From: Antrodiella citrinella
Taxonomy: Eukaryota; Basidiomycota; Agaricomycetes; Polyporales; Steccherinaceae
DNA length: 64,000 bases
Reading direction: 5' to 3'
Assembly: GCA_004802725.1 (NCBI GenBank)
Contig: SGPM01000115.1
Coordinates: forward strand, 1 to 64,000
Both the position numbers and the translations under genes were made by a program. The notes under the pieces are model-generated. The model saw only the letters and a list, made by a program, of their open reading frames with translations, was not told where the DNA came from and searched no databases. Shown here in pieces: positions 48,849 to 60,551 of this stretch. The first letter of the stretch is position 1. Every line of letters begins with the position of its first letter.

Positions 48849-49659
48849 TCAAACAATCAACTCGGACCAAGTGGAACGAGAAGATATNTCCTTCCACCAC
48901 CTAGGAAAGATGTCAATATCGAGAAAAGCGAGGAATGATNTCACAATTACCTCTGGACATTGGGTCGCTTCTCGGTGATCAGAAGGTCCAGGTGGGCCCT
49001 CTCGGTGAGCATAAACCCGAGGGGGATATGAAATAGATCTACTAAGGTCTCATACTGAGATGATATTAGCNTGCGACGTTATGTGTGAGAGATAAGGTAC
49101 TTTACCTCTCCGGNAATGTACTTCTGCTTGGAGAGAATACCGTCGTAGACATCGAGAGTCTTGTTCAGAGCGGTCAGATGTTTGGTGACCTCAGTCGGAT
49201 CGGTTTCCTGACTCCACAAGCTGTTGCGAAGACATAGAGCGTGAGCACGCATGGTAAAATGAAGATATGATAGACAACATACAGAGGCTTGAGGAGTAAT
49301 TCGATGACGAGCTCGCTGGCATGAGGCTCAAACTTACAGAGCTCAAAAGAAGCTGCTTCTTCGAACTTCGCTGCACCAACACGATCGCGAGGCAACAACC
49401 CGCGCTTGTTGTCCTCGTCGTACTTGCTCACGATGTAACGAGCGATGGCACGGCTCTCGAAGAGCGTGAGGTCGGAGTCGGAGTCGTATAGCCATGGAAT
49501 CTGGCCGAATGGCTGCTTCGTCAACGATTCCGGGGACTTGTGTTCGCCCTTGGAGACATCAAGGACTACGAGCTCGTACGGGACGTTGAGCTCCTCGAGT
49601 ACGAGGAGCGCACGGAGCACGGCGACGGAGTTGGGAATGCCAAAAATCTGGATGGCCAT
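48849..49659 (-). CDS. Glutathione S-transferase, phi-like
   Basis: Four exons on the minus strand. The N-terminal thioredoxin-like domain reads MAIQIFGIPNSVAVLRALLV, SKGEHKSPE, KQPFGQIPWLYD and LFESRAIARYIVSKY; the E-S pair binds the glutamyl part of glutathione and a serine near residue 11 could be catalytic. The helical domain reads FEEAASFELCKFEPHASELV, then after introns LLWSQETDPTEVTKHL, LDVYDGILSKQKYI, VDLFHIPLGFMLTE and KRPNVQRWWK, ending STWSELIV at 48849. Total about 215 residues, normal for the family. It conjugates glutathione to electrophiles in the cytosol. A TATA box (TATAAAT on the minus strand, about 49755-49761) lies about 95 bases upstream. Two single Ns fall in or near exons. 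Confidence 0.9.
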
Positions 49660-50633
49660 TGCTGAGACGAGTGGTAGCGATTGAGCTAGTTTGCAGCAGG
49701 GTTGTCTGAGGGAACGTTCGTAGAAAAGTGTAGTTCTGGTTGTCCATACAGCTCATTTATATCTTCTCGACAAGTATGCTTCGTTGTATACTGAGCGGAA
49801 CCGTGACAAAGCCTCTAGGCATGCAGTCAGCTTTCGGCATTCGATCTTTAGGCACAGACTCCATCCACTGGCATGAACACACCTGAAAGAGAGCCTGAGG
49901 TTTGGCTTGCTAAACATAGGCATTCACTCCCCGTCGTGTCCTAAACTCCATAAACGGTGATGTATGATTGAAGCCTGAACGTTGAACATCGTCTTCGTCA
50001 GCTTTGGATCGACCGATCTGCAGTTGTGGACCACTTGGCGTAGACGGCTCTCCGTCACATTTATGAACTACCCACCGCACAGGGCGCTGTGGTTTGCGGC
50101 AGTTAACATCTTAGATTTGTAATCCACTTTCGTGTGACCATGACTCAGCCGCAAACTGCTCTCGCTGACGAGTAGTGACTAGGCTTGAAAAAGTTGAAGC
50201 TTCGAGCGCCATGGCGATGCATGTAGGCTAGTGTATGTAGCCGTCGCGCGCGGGAAGGCGGAAAAAACACGAACTGGAAGGCCGTAGTGGTCAATACGGT
50301 GTCCCGCCAGAACGCTGTCGTAGAATGAGTCATCTCATGAGTCATGAACTTCAGCACAAATACATACGTCGAGCAAGGCATCCGCATACGATGAAGGTGT
50401 TTGAAAGTGAGGCCAAGCTTATACCGGATTGACAGATTTTCGGACTAGAGGTGTCCCAAAGCTCGCAGAATCCTCTCAGCTTGTGTGTTCATTCGAACCT
50501 ATTTCTACCGTATACTTATCGAAATTCGATACATGACATTCAAGTTGTGGTTTCCTAAAGCAAGACCCGGTGTCAGCTGGGTTAATATATGACAACTTCA
50601 GATAAGCACGCACTTCGTCTTCTTACACTCGTC
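49660..50633. other. Intergenic region
   Basis: About 970 bases between the GST start and the stop of the queuosine-salvage gene. Contains the GST promoter. Otherwise nothing recognised. Confidence 0.5.
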
Positions 50634-51396
50634 TCAGAAATACGGCGTATTCCTGAGAACGAACCTCTCTAGACGTCTATAATCTGCTCTGTCCTTCGCC
50701 ACCGCCCATATCCAAGCGTCCACCTGCGGCACAGTAATCTCCTTCAGCCACGCCAACGATGATCCATCTGCAGCCCGGGCCTGGATTTCTCCGTCGCTGA
50801 GATTGCGAGCAGTCTCAACAATCAGGTTGCACGCGTCAACAGCTGCTGCTCGGAGGATGTACGCTTGTTCCGTCGTGAGCACCGGGCCTTCTTTCGGCGT
50901 CCATTTGACTTTCTCGCCCTGTGGTGGAGCCACCGCCAGCAACGCATTGACAGTCTCTTCTTTATGCGCATCGGGGAAGATTGAGAGGAGGTTGAAGGTG
51001 GGATAGGAGGTCGTTAGGTCTATGATGTCGAGGTGGATGAGGAGAGAGGGGATAACGTTGTCCGAAAAGACGGGGAGTTCGGAAGTGCGGGGAAGAGGGA
51101 GTGGAGGTGGGTCCTCGGTGCTGTAGCGTGCGGCTACGGCATGGATTGTGAGAAGTGCTTTTTTGAAGCAGTACACAGCTGATGACGAAGGTGAGCTGGA
51201 GTCAAAAAGTAAAGGATGCATGCACGTACGTTCTCCGTCCACTATGGTCATGTCCTGGAAAGCTGGTATAGCACGTACTAGCTGTTATGAGGTATGAGTA
51301 TCATGATACCCGTGATTTGATACAAGCCGCATACCCGTTCAAGAATGACATCGCATGCGTTATCCTTCGCCTTTTCGCCTTCCTTGAANNCTTCGC
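50634..51396 (-). CDS. Queuosine salvage protein (DUF2419/QNG1 family), 5' part lost in gap
   Basis: The C-terminal part is clear. After an intron (removed after VDGERT) the protein reads AVYCFKKALLTIHAVAARY, LPVFSDNVIPSLLIHLDIID, LTTEQAYILRAAAVDACNLI, ITVPQVDAWIWAVAKDRADY and RRLERFVLRNTPYF at the stop. The DNVIPSLLIHL block and the VDAWIWA block with an aromatic end are characteristic of the DUF2419 queuosine 5'-monophosphate glycosylase, which frees queuine base for tRNA modification. A further upstream exon seems to begin before 51340 and runs into the N gap, so the start and roughly the first third are missing here. It is divergent from the gene at 52577. Confidence 0.8.
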
Positions 51397-52037
51397 NNNN
51401 NNNNNNNNNNNNNNNNNNNNNNNNNNNNNNNNNNNNNNNNNNNNNNNNNNNNNNNNNNNNNNNNNNNNNNNNNNNNNNNNNNNNNNNNNNNNNNNNNNNN
51501 NNNNNNNNNNNNNNNNNNNNNNNNNNNNNNNNNNNNNNNNNNNNNNNNNNNNNNNNNNNNNNNNNNNNNNNNNNNNNNNNNNNNNNNNNNNNNNNNNNNN
51601 NNNNNNNNNNNNNNNNNNNNNNNNNNNNNNNNNNNNNNNNNNNNNNNNNNNNNNNNNNNNNNNNNNNNNNNNNNNNNNNNNNNNNNNNNNNNNNNNNNNN
51701 NNNNNNNNNNNNNNNNNNNNNNNNNNNNNNNNNNNNNNNNNNNNNNNNNNNNNNNNNNNNNNNNNNNNNNNNNNNNNNNNNNNNNNNNNNNNNNNNNNNN
51801 NNNNNNNNNNNNNNNNNNNNNNNNNNNNNNNNNNNNNNNNNNNNNNNNNNNNNNNNNNNNNNNNNNNNNNNNNNNNNNNNNNNNNNNNNNNNNNNNNNNN
51901 NNNNNNNNNNNNNNNNNNNNNNNNNNNNNNNNNNNNNNNNNNNNNNNNNNNNNNNNNNNNNNNNNNNNNNNNNNNNNNNNNNNNNNNNNNNNNNNNNNNN
52001 NNNNNNNNNNNNNNNNNNNNNNNNNNNNNNNNNNNNN
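51397..52037. other. Assembly gap (run of N)
   Basis: 641 consecutive Ns, with two more Ns at 51389-51390. The size may be nominal. The gap hides the 5' end of the queuosine-salvage gene. Confidence 0.99.
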
Positions 52038-52576
52038 ATGAANGATGGCTGCACAAGTCGACTCATGAGTTTGGATCTAGACTTCATAGTACTGATGACA
52101 CGTACCAATAAGTTCCAGACGACCTACATGCATAAAAGNAGACATACCGTGATGCCTGCTTTTTCTCGTATTTTCTTACTTGACGTCGACACTGAAGAAA
52201 CGTAGCTGCCGGATGCTGGAAGTGNAACAGATGACATTTCAAGGCGTGGTAGGACAGATTCAATTCTGGAAATGCCTAACAACAGTCGACTGGTTTAGAG
52301 GCTTGGCTTGGACGTCCAGGACTCCAGGATAACAACAAAACGAAAAGACAGTCGACGCGACACGCGTACGAAAGTGAGACGCGCCTTGCACGTGAAATGC
52401 ACGTGACCGTCGCGTAGNTCGGAGTTNAAACGCTATGGCCACCATCCGTTTTGGGAAAATGTTGAATTCGGTCTTTGACCGTCCTGTTCGCCTCCTCGTC
52501 CGCGATACCCTCCACACTGGACTTGGTTTGCTCGTTTGTTCTTCACTGATCAATCATTTGGCTCAAACCTNTCCTC
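52038..52576. other. Short region between gap and the large unknown gene
   Basis: No supported gene. May contain the promoter and leader of the gene starting at 52577; several Ns. Confidence 0.4.
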
Positions 52577-54835
52577 ATGAGCGAATCCGGAGAACACCTC
52601 ACCACGTCGCGTATATCGCGCATCTTCCGCCCTCTGCGTGCAAAATGCACAGCTCTTGCTGCACCCATATCTACTTCCCAACCTAAACATCATGCACCCA
52701 TCAAATATGGCAGCTCCACTCGCAGCTCTGTCTCTGCCAGCGCATACGACCACGCTACCAGNGTGACCAGACGCGCTTTCTCCTTCATCCCCATCCCCTC
52801 GCAAGACCGCTTGGCCCTGGAATACGACACATGGAGCCGAGAGTTCGTCCGTGACCTGTTTATGCTGTCTCGCAAGATCAGCGATGTGCGTGACATGTTC
52901 CGAAACCTGGTCAAAGCTGCGCACGGCGCATGGCCAGANAGGTCTATGGCCATGTCCCGCCCTGTAGCGATTCCGCGTTTGGGTGCCATGTGTGCTATCG
53001 TTGTTGGCGTTCATCTGGAAGACCAGGCGGAGGCAGATGAGGATGAGTCGNGGGATGGTCATGAGAAAGGGGACAACGCGGACGTGGACGCTTTGGATGA
53101 GGTGTATGAGGCGATACCACCACATTACCGCAGGTACGTCCCANATATCGTCGACTCTAAACTTCCATTCTCATGGNTTTGTAGACACACCATGATTGCT
53201 CACGCACTCAAGTATGTTTTGGACAACTGCGCNCACTACCCAACNCTCCTCGCAGCTCTTCTCGACGTCACNGTAGCCTTCCGACTGGTCCGTGAAACCG
53301 AGCAACTCCTCCTCCTACTCTGCATAGCTGCATTACAGGCCCCTGCTGGAGAACCNGGTCTTCGCATCCTCCAGCATGTCAATGCGGAGCACTTCACNTC
53401 GTTGTACGAGAAATGCTGTCGGTCTCTGCTTCCCGGGTCATACCCACTCATCAGCGATGCTGGGTTTGCACAAATTCTCAACTCCGCTATCTCCAAGGCC
53501 AAGGTGTACTCATCCACCGTATGGGGCTGCCAAACTATATTATCCATCGTTCGAGGCATACGNAGTCGGGACTTCAGCATCTTCATGAAGATGTGTACGA
53601 ACGTGGCTGTCGACATCACCGGAAGACTGGCGAAGAAGAACACAGGAGAAGATATGCAGTTACATCTTGAGAAATGGTTGGTCGTCACGCTCGAGCACCT
53701 TTCCAATGGCGAAGATAACTCTGCTCGCTATGCAATCGACTTTACGTCCGTCGTCGAGTTTCTCGTCGACATGCATACGTCCANGTTCACCGAGACCGGC
53801 ATCGCGCCCGGCCTGCGTGGCCTTCTCCTCAGTTTATCNGCGTACTGTCTTTCTTCCCCTCTTCTGGCGTCATTCCCAGAAGCTCGAACATCGCTATCCG
53901 ACGTCTTCCAGCATATTGCACCCGAGACAGANACGTACCACGGTCTCCTTCGTACNTTGATTCCCCATGANCTATTCCANTGCGGCCCAACAGCTGCACT
54001 TCCAGATATTCAAGGATGGGCGGATATCTTCCGGCGTCATGGTTTCTATTACCACGAAGCGTCGTTCTGCTCTGCGGCATTACGTCGCGTGGAGTTNCTC
54101 TTAGGCAAACCGAGCTTGTCAAAATCCTCTTCTCACACTCGTCTATTCCGGACGCTGGAGTTCCTCCGTATGGAACTCGTCGATCGCGTTGAAGAGTCCG
54201 AGCGACTCTGCTTTGGTGCAACCCGGAAAGAGGACCTTGGCGTAGCACCTGTGAATGCGTCAGATTGGCGTTGGGAGGAGATGGTGGGATGTTGGGTCCA
54301 CAGNACTCCCGTCNTGGAGCGCAAGAAACCCAAGTTGCAGCGCGAGCTGTCGAACCTCGGCATCAAAGCCACAGCAGCTCCTAGTTGGCCTTACGCTACG
54401 TCCGAGACCGGGTCCTCAAGATCATTCTCCTCTGCCTCAACAAGCTCGCGGTCTGTATCTCACTCTTCTATGTCTCCCGAGTTTATGGAATACGAGGAAG
54501 ACGTGATATTCACACCCCCGTCCTCGCCTTCACCCTCCGTCGAGGTCGAATCACAATCTACCCTTGTACCAACACACTTGCAACCTCATCCAAAGGCCCG
54601 ACGCGTGTCGAACTTTGATTCCCTCCTAGCGGATGCGCAGTCTAGCTGCACTGTGCTGCATACTCCCAACTCACGGAGATCTAGCATTCCTAGTCATGTT
54701 CAGCGTCCGCCTGTGGCCCGGCCTCCTTGGCCCGAACCTGTTGGAGACTATTCTCCTTCGCGGCAGGTAGAGCCATCCTCGGATGACCTTAACTTGTTTG
54801 CCTACTCGTCGCCCACCGTCGTCCGCCGTCGTTGA
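52577..54835 (+). CDS. Large conserved-looking protein of unknown function
   Basis: Continuous frame of 752 codons starting MSESGEHLTTSRISRIFRPL. A 51-base segment (53134-53184) has intron ends (GTACGT...TTTGTAG) and is a multiple of three, so the product is probably 735 residues with PPHYR joined to RHTMIAHAL. The N-terminus is basic and Ser-rich. Residues about 70-600 are helical and hydrophobic-patterned (LLLLLCIAALQAPAGE, WLVVTLEHLSNGEDNSARYA), suggesting an all-helical repeat fold. The C-terminal 150 residues are disordered (SSRSFSSASTSSRSVSHSS, FTPPSSPSPSVEVES). No signal peptide or clear transmembrane helix. I recognise no family. About 20 single Ns are scattered through it, yet the frame is never broken. 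That argues for a real, constrained gene. Confidence 0.75.
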   Translation: MSESGEHLTTSRISRIFRPLRAKCTALAAPISTSQPKHHAPIKYGSSTRSSVSASAYDHATXVTRRAFSFIPIPSQDRLALEYDTWSREFVRDLFMLSRKISDVRDMFRNLVKAAHGAWPXRSMAMSRPVAIPRLGAMCAIVVGVHLEDQAEADEDESXDGHEKGDNADVDALDEVYEAIPPHYRRYVPXIVDSKLPFSWXCRHTMIAHALKYVLDNCXHYPXLLAALLDVXVAFRLVRETEQLLLLLCIAALQAPAGEXGLRILQHVNAEHFXSLYEKCCRSLLPGSYPLISDAGFAQILNSAISKAKVYSSTVWGCQTILSIVRGIXSRDFSIFMKMCTNVAVDITGRLAKKNTGEDMQLHLEKWLVVTLEHLSNGEDNSARYAIDFTSVVEFLVDMHTSXFTETGIAPGLRGLLLSLXAYCLSSPLLASFPEARTSLSDVFQHIAPETXTYHGLLRXLIPHXLFXCGPTAALPDIQGWADIFRRHGFYYHEASFCSAALRRVEXLLGKPSLSKSSSHTRLFRTLEFLRMELVDRVEESERLCFGATRKEDLGVAPVNASDWRWEEMVGCWVHXTPVXERKKPKLQRELSNLGIKATAAPSWPYATSETGSSRSFSSASTSSRSVSHSSMSPEFMEYEEDVIFTPPSSPSPSVEVESQSTLVPTHLQPHPKARRVSNFDSLLADAQSSCTVLHTPNSRRSSIPSHVQRPPVARPPWPEPVGDYSPSRQVEPSSDDLNLFAYSSPTVVRRR

Positions 54836-55511
54836 GTCAGACTTCATGCCGTTGGGTTGTTAGCTGTGAGAATTTCCACACTTTTCGTTTTGTTTTGTGT
54901 CTGCCGCACTTGTTTTATTGCTCTTCAAGCTTCTCTTCGTCGTTTCGCTTTCACTTCTGCTTCCAACTCGGACTTCGCAATAGTCATCATCGAAATGTAG
55001 CTCTAAAAATAGTCGTTGTGCTAAATTTAACCTCATTAAGTATATCCCCATCAACTTGAGGATCCTCGCATCCCGCTCGATAGACTCGGTTCGCTCACGA
55101 TGGAATTGTTGCATTGCAATGCACATGTTGTCTCAGCTTGTCCCTTCTCTATGAAGGTGCGGGAGGGTGCGGGTTCTCCGAATCCAATGTCCAGTCCTCA
55201 CACTAATTTCTGAGTCTCCATCCGTCTCCATGCTGGTCGTCAAGGACTTGATATCAAGTTTCATGCGATTCTCATGGCAGTGATCTCACTGTGATGATGA
55301 TGGCGTCCCGCTGACATGACATAGCTATCCACAGCATGCGCCAAACCTCAACCAACTATATACGCCGAACCGGCATCAGGCCCGTCACAGATGCGACAAT
55401 ATTCCACCGGTGGAGTGACCCCGTACGTATAACACCTCCAGACGACCTGGTAAGTCCAATCCTTTCGTCTTCTCTCCCCTCATTCTGCTTTCTTTTCCTC
55501 TTCTTTGCAGT
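54836..55511. other. Intergenic region with promoter of the aspartic protease
   Basis: A TATATA at 55357-55362 and a likely 5'-UTR intron from 55450 (GGTAAGTCC) to 55510 (TTTGCAG), ending one base before the protease ATG. No other gene seen. Confidence 0.5.
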
Positions 55512-57703
55512 ATGCGCTTTTGTTCGCACCCTCCTTCTATCGCCTTTACTGGTTTGATTTCACTTTCACTCTTTCCGAATGCGTGGGGTGCCCGGCTGCC
55601 TTTCTACCGACGAGATGATTCTGGTCAACCGCAGTCAACGCATTTGAATTACACGAACAAAGCCGATGCATTTTCTTTTGGCGTCGCGAACTTCCAGGGT
55701 GACGGGCAGACGATATACTTCATCACTCTCACCGTCGATGGACAAGATTTTGCCGTCAACTTGGACACTGGAAGTGCAGATCTCTGGCTGGACACCACGA
55801 ATGTTACTTTCTCCAGCAACGTAACCAGCACGAACCAGACGAGTTCTTTGGGATACGGGTATGTTCATCGACGCATTCGCTCCTTATAGTAGTACTAACG
55901 ATGGTTTTTAGTGATGGTACAGTAGCAGAGGGGCCTATACTGGTTGCAGATGTCCAGATTGGTGATTTTGTTGTTGCGAAACAGGCGTTCAGTACGTATA
56001 CCTCTCGAGCAACCATTTCCCAGAGCATTTTTTCTCATTACCTTCTGGGGCAGTAAGCGCCCAAGGGACTAATGCAACCAGTGCTGGTGACCAGGGTCTC
56101 CTTGGTGTTGGGCCGTAAGTCGCTCTCATTATCTGCGAGCGAATTTCATCTTATGGGTCATACATTTCCAGACCGTCCCTCTCCAGGATCGATACACAGT
56201 TGAACAACACCGCTTATGACGGTACACCACTTCTTCAAAGCTTGTTCTCGTTGTATCCCAATGAATCCAGCTACATCACTTTCTCGCTGAATCGTTCTAT
56301 CTATGGTGTCACGGATGGTGGTGCGTTCACCATTGGAGAAGTCGATCCAGCTTACAGTTCCATCCTCAACGCCACTCATTTGCCTGTATTGAGCGGTAGT
56401 TCCCAGTGGGAGACTATCATGGACTCTGTTTTTGTCAATGGAAAGAACATATCAGGAGGCGGCTTACTGTGAGTCGAGTTTCGTTCATATGTCGTTGGAA
56501 CCGTATGACCTGATAAACATGCGCAGCGACAACTCCACTATCAATCAATCTGAAATCCCGACCGAGTATCAGCATAAGCTGCTCACTCTGCTAGATACCG
56601 GCACTGCACTCGGTATGTAGAGTTAACTCTGATGCGAACTTGTGAATACGTCTTGACCAATATTTCTGTAGCTACCGGTCCACAATCCTACGTCGACGCC
56701 ATATACTCCAGTGTTCCCGGCGCAGAGCTGATACCAGACTCTGGAGGTATCTATGAGTTGCCTTGCGATACGAAGTTGAACATCTCTATGGTCTTGGGGT
56801 ACGTGTGTATTCACGTTCCCGGGATGTTTTTCGGATTCTTATTATTCTACAGCGGTATTGAGTATCCCTTGAATCCTCTGGATGCTATAATGGTTGGCAC
56901 GGATGCCGATAACGTCACTGTTATTTGTGCCAGTACCATCTCATATACTAATCCTGCTCTCGGACTCGGTCAGTGAACCCGCGCATAGCTTTATCATGTT
57001 CGAGAGCTCAGACCTTCACATCGGCAGATTGGATCCTTGGTGACGCATTCATGCGCAATGTGTACTCGTTGTTCAATTACGGTTCATTCATCAACGCGAA
57101 TGCTAGTGCACCCTACGTTCAGCTGCTGAGTGTGAGTCCGACGCATTTTCCCGTCTTGTGCATCCGTAACTGAATTTGTCTTCGGCGTAGGTCACAGACA
57201 AGGATCAAGCATGGGCTGCTTTCGACGCTGCCAATGCCGCTCGCATAGCCAGTTTCAAGTCTTACGTCATTGGCAACCAGAGTACGACCACATCCGCAGG
57301 CACTTCTACCATCGTCTCCTCAGCTCCTAGCGCATCCTCGAGTCTAGGCTCTTCATCCATCATCTCCTCAAGCCTTGCCTCTACATCCACCGCTTCTTCA
57401 GCGAGCGGCAGCGCCTCCTCGAGTCTTGCCTCTTCAGCATCCGTCCCACCTGCCGCTGCGACAGGCTTCCGAGGCACGCTCGCCGACGTCAGTACCTCGT
57501 CTGACCTACAAGACAACTACAACACCCTCATGAGAAATTCTTGGATCATCATTGGGCTCTTGGGCGGCGTGGCTGTCCTGTTGGTCGGGCTGCTCGCGAT
57601 ATTGGTGATGAGGGGAAGGCAGGAGAGAAAGTACCAGCCTCTGACGAATCTGGGTGGTCCAGCGTTCGCTACCGGGAAGTATGAGACTCCTTACGACTCG
57701 TAA
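55512..57703 (+). CDS. Membrane-anchored aspartic protease (A1 family), active-site motifs intact
   Basis: Starts MRFCSHPPSIAFTGLISLSL (signal peptide). Multi-exon. The first lobe has ITLTVDGQDFAVNLDTGSAD then LWLD (motif DTGS) and SLGYGDGTVAEGPI. The second has LLTLLDTGTAL (motif DTGT), then ATGPQSYVDAIYSSVPGA, YELPC, YPLNPLDAI and WILGDAFMRNVYSLFNYG. Both catalytic aspartates are present. Many Asn-Xaa-Ser/Thr sites suggest glycosylation. A Ser/Thr-rich stalk (SSAPSASSSLGSSSIISSS) leads to a transmembrane helix (WIIIGLLGGVAVLLVGLLA) and a short cytoplasmic tail ending GKYETPYDS. Such enzymes sit at the plasma membrane or in the secretory pathway. Same architecture as the motif-deficient protein at 31385-33364. 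Convergent with the receptor gene ending at 58155. Confidence 0.92.
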
Positions 57704-58154
57704 ACGTGTCACATGTCAGCTGTGAACAGGCCGGACGGTATGAAAACCGACCGTCTGTCTCGGATCTGTTTCGCTGTGTTGCTGTCGTTATCGTCACGCT
57801 TTGTTCTGTTCATCTTCTTCACATTTACATTCTTGTTTATTTTTAGCCCACACACTTGCACCTATTCACAGATACGCCCATATGTATTTATTCGTTCATA
57901 ACATACCACATCAATCAAAATATATATATATCCTGTATTGTCTTTGATTTTCAGTGCGACTGGACACATTACGAAAAGAAGTAAGATGGTATTGGGGGAA
58001 TGGCGTACTGTAACGTAGCAAGCAAAAAATAAGTACGGGCAAAACAGTGTCATGAGAGTATGAAGTCGTAATTGTGTCCACATTATAAACGTTAAACCGA
58101 ATCGAGATGGAACACCAACAAAGCAACACCTCACGTCAAGTGAGGTATCGCACA
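57704..58154. other. Intergenic region between convergent genes
   Basis: 451 bases between the stop codons of the protease and receptor genes, AT-rich around 57830-57960. No gene seen; probably both 3' untranslated regions. Confidence 0.5.
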
Positions 58155-60551
58155 TCAGTGATGACCTTCGTGCTCGTGTCCGTCATCCGAATGGGGGTTG
58201 GGCATAGGGATCTGAAACTCAGACATCCTACTGAACCCTTCGCCTTCGCGACCTGTTCCTGGACTGCTCAAGGAGAACCCAGCCGTAGACGGGCTCTGTG
58301 AGTAATCCGACTCGTCGTCGTGGTGATCATGCACGCCGAGATGGTGGTGGTGGTGGTCGTCGTGCGGAGACTCCGGGAACGCGGGGGCAATACTGCTTGC
58401 AGGCGCAGGCGTGTTCAGCGGGACGTCGTGAAATTGTCTTGGGATAACCGGGCTGGGCGCTGGCGCGGGGACGGAATTCTGTGGGCCGACAGGACTGAAG
58501 CGCGGGTTCGGGAAAGACACTTGGATCGTGGCCGATGCGACCATCTCGGGACGGAGAGGCGTCACGGGACGAAGGGGGGTCGCGGGTGGGACGACGAGGT
58601 GACTTATGTCTTGCTGCGGTGCTGCAGCGCTGTATTCCATCGTGTATTCCTCTTGGATGTCGCCCGTGTGGTTGAGGTACGTGCCTTTCTCGAGGTCGAT
58701 GCTGTCCTGGTCGATATCGATGTTCTTGGTCGCGGCGCCATTGCTGACGAGGGTGTTCTCGCTGTCGCGTCTGAGGCCTAGGAAAGACGAGGTGGAGGAC
58801 GCGATGGCGGGAAGAGAGATGCGTTTGGTGATGACAGTGTGAGGAGGCAGAACACGTCGAGTTGTGATGAAAAGAGTGACGTTCACGAGACCTGAGGGCG
58901 GCATGAGTTAAGTATACGTGTATTGACAAGAAAGACGCTTACCAGCAAGGAGGTAGACAGAGTCACTGGAAAGATGATAAGTTGTGAGATTCATGCGTAA
59001 CACATTATGGGACTCATACCTGAAGACAGTCGCGCCCCATGAGATGTTGTGTCCGGACCACTCCGCAAAGCGACAGATAGCGATTGGCGTGATCAGGATG
59101 GTGTATGCGATCTAGAAGGGTCATTCAATCATCGTTCAGAGAGAACAGATATTTCAAAGTAACGCACTGGATACCTGTAGAAAACATTCAATCAACAAGC
59201 TGAACAAGCACTCTCGCAAAAAGGAACGTACAAGAGCATCTGCTTCGCAATAGTTATCATCTGGCTGTCTGCACCGTCAGGACTGTCGAGCTCGGTCTTC
59301 TGAACCTTCCACTTGAACTCGAGCTTCCATCCCTTGGTAGTAATGATGTTTCCTCTGAGCTTCAGGAGAATCATGCCGTATAGGACGAAACAGGTGCCCG
59401 CGGAGAAGAACATCTTTGAGACACTAATCAGTACGGGTCCGATTCGGAAGACGCGCCATCTGTGATACATACCCAGAAGTAGTCCAACCTGCACAGCGAT
59501 AATGAACAGTCTATGAGTGACGCGGGTCCGTGATGGATATGGATGTAAAGACGTACATGATGCGCGCGACGGGGTAACCATCCGCAATCCAACACCAATG
59601 ACCGGAAATACCGTCTGCATCGAAGTATGAGCACCTCGATCCTTATACGCCGCGCTCATCAGGGACTCACAGAATGAACCATTCTTATTCTCCTTTCCAA
59701 GAGCAGGCCCCGAGATGATGAGGATAGCGATGAGAGTCCATCCGCCCACAAGTGTGGCCCTGAAAACATTCTTCCCTGCGTCACGACGAAGGAAGAGGAT
59801 CCAGAATGTGTGCATAGCAATGATCTGACGAGTCGTCAGCTAACTCCTTCGATACCCGTTTAATCTAAGCAAACGTACAAGTGACCTAAAGGCAGTACGC
59901 GCATTCAGAGACAGTATACGAGTAGACAAAACATTTGAACACACCAAACGGCTGGGCCCACGTCAGCTATGTGCTTGATGACACCTGTATATCCAATGTA
60001 AGTCATGCGTCGGGAAGACTGCTCAAGACGCACCCTGTGCAACGCAAGTATGTCCAAACTGTACCGACGAATTGTGCGTCCACGCCGCATTCATAATAGA
60101 CCCAATCGCTTTCCACACCAATCCCTATCAGCATTTCTATCTTCCCGTCTGTAACCGCAGGGGCACTCACCTTGAAACACATCGCAAAGGAGCATGGAGA
60201 TGAGATACGCGCAGGAATGGCTTCGGGTGAACATGTGGGGGTTGATAGATTTGCGTGTGTTCCATGCTGAGAGCTACAGAGTGGGTCTCCTGTCAGTATC
60301 AGACTTTCAGAAACAGAAAGGTTGTGACACACTGCAATGGAGAGCAGCAATCCCAAGGCAGCCAAAAACGAGAAGACGGATACCGCGACTAGGAACTATA
60401 CAGGGGAAAGTTAGCTGTGTTTCCTTCTCAGTCGTGACCATAGCAAACGCACTTTGACACCGTCGTTCTCGGACTGGACGTATGTGATCGATAGGGTGAA
60501 GTTCTTGCCGTTGGGGAGGACCATAACGCGTTCGGATAATGTGTCAGACAT
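58155..60551 (-). CDS. Seven-helix G-protein-coupled receptor (Git3/cAMP-receptor-like)
   Basis: Start MSDTLSERVMVLPNGKNFTL (ATG 60551). Hydrophobic helices follow through several introns: LVAVSVFSFLAALGLLLSIA, AYLISMLLCDVFQGIGLVWK, IKHIADVGPAVW, ATLVGGWTLIAILIISGPAL, FIIAVQVGLLLGM, FFSAGTCFVLYGMILLKL and TVFSDSVYLLAGLVNVTLFI. GHWCWI in the second extracellular loop and the LCD in the second helix fit the fungal glucose/cAMP-type GPCRs. The cytoplasmic tail is about 240 residues, Ser/Pro-rich, and near its end very rich in His and Asp (DDHHHHHLGVHDHHDDE, DDGHEHEGHH). The third loop is long and charged. Predicted plasma-membrane receptor coupling to a G-alpha protein. The ligand is unknown. 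Confidence 0.87.

Noticed and set aside
51278..52205. Several long frames across 51.3-52.2 kb on both strands
   Set aside because: They are artefacts of reading through the run of Ns.
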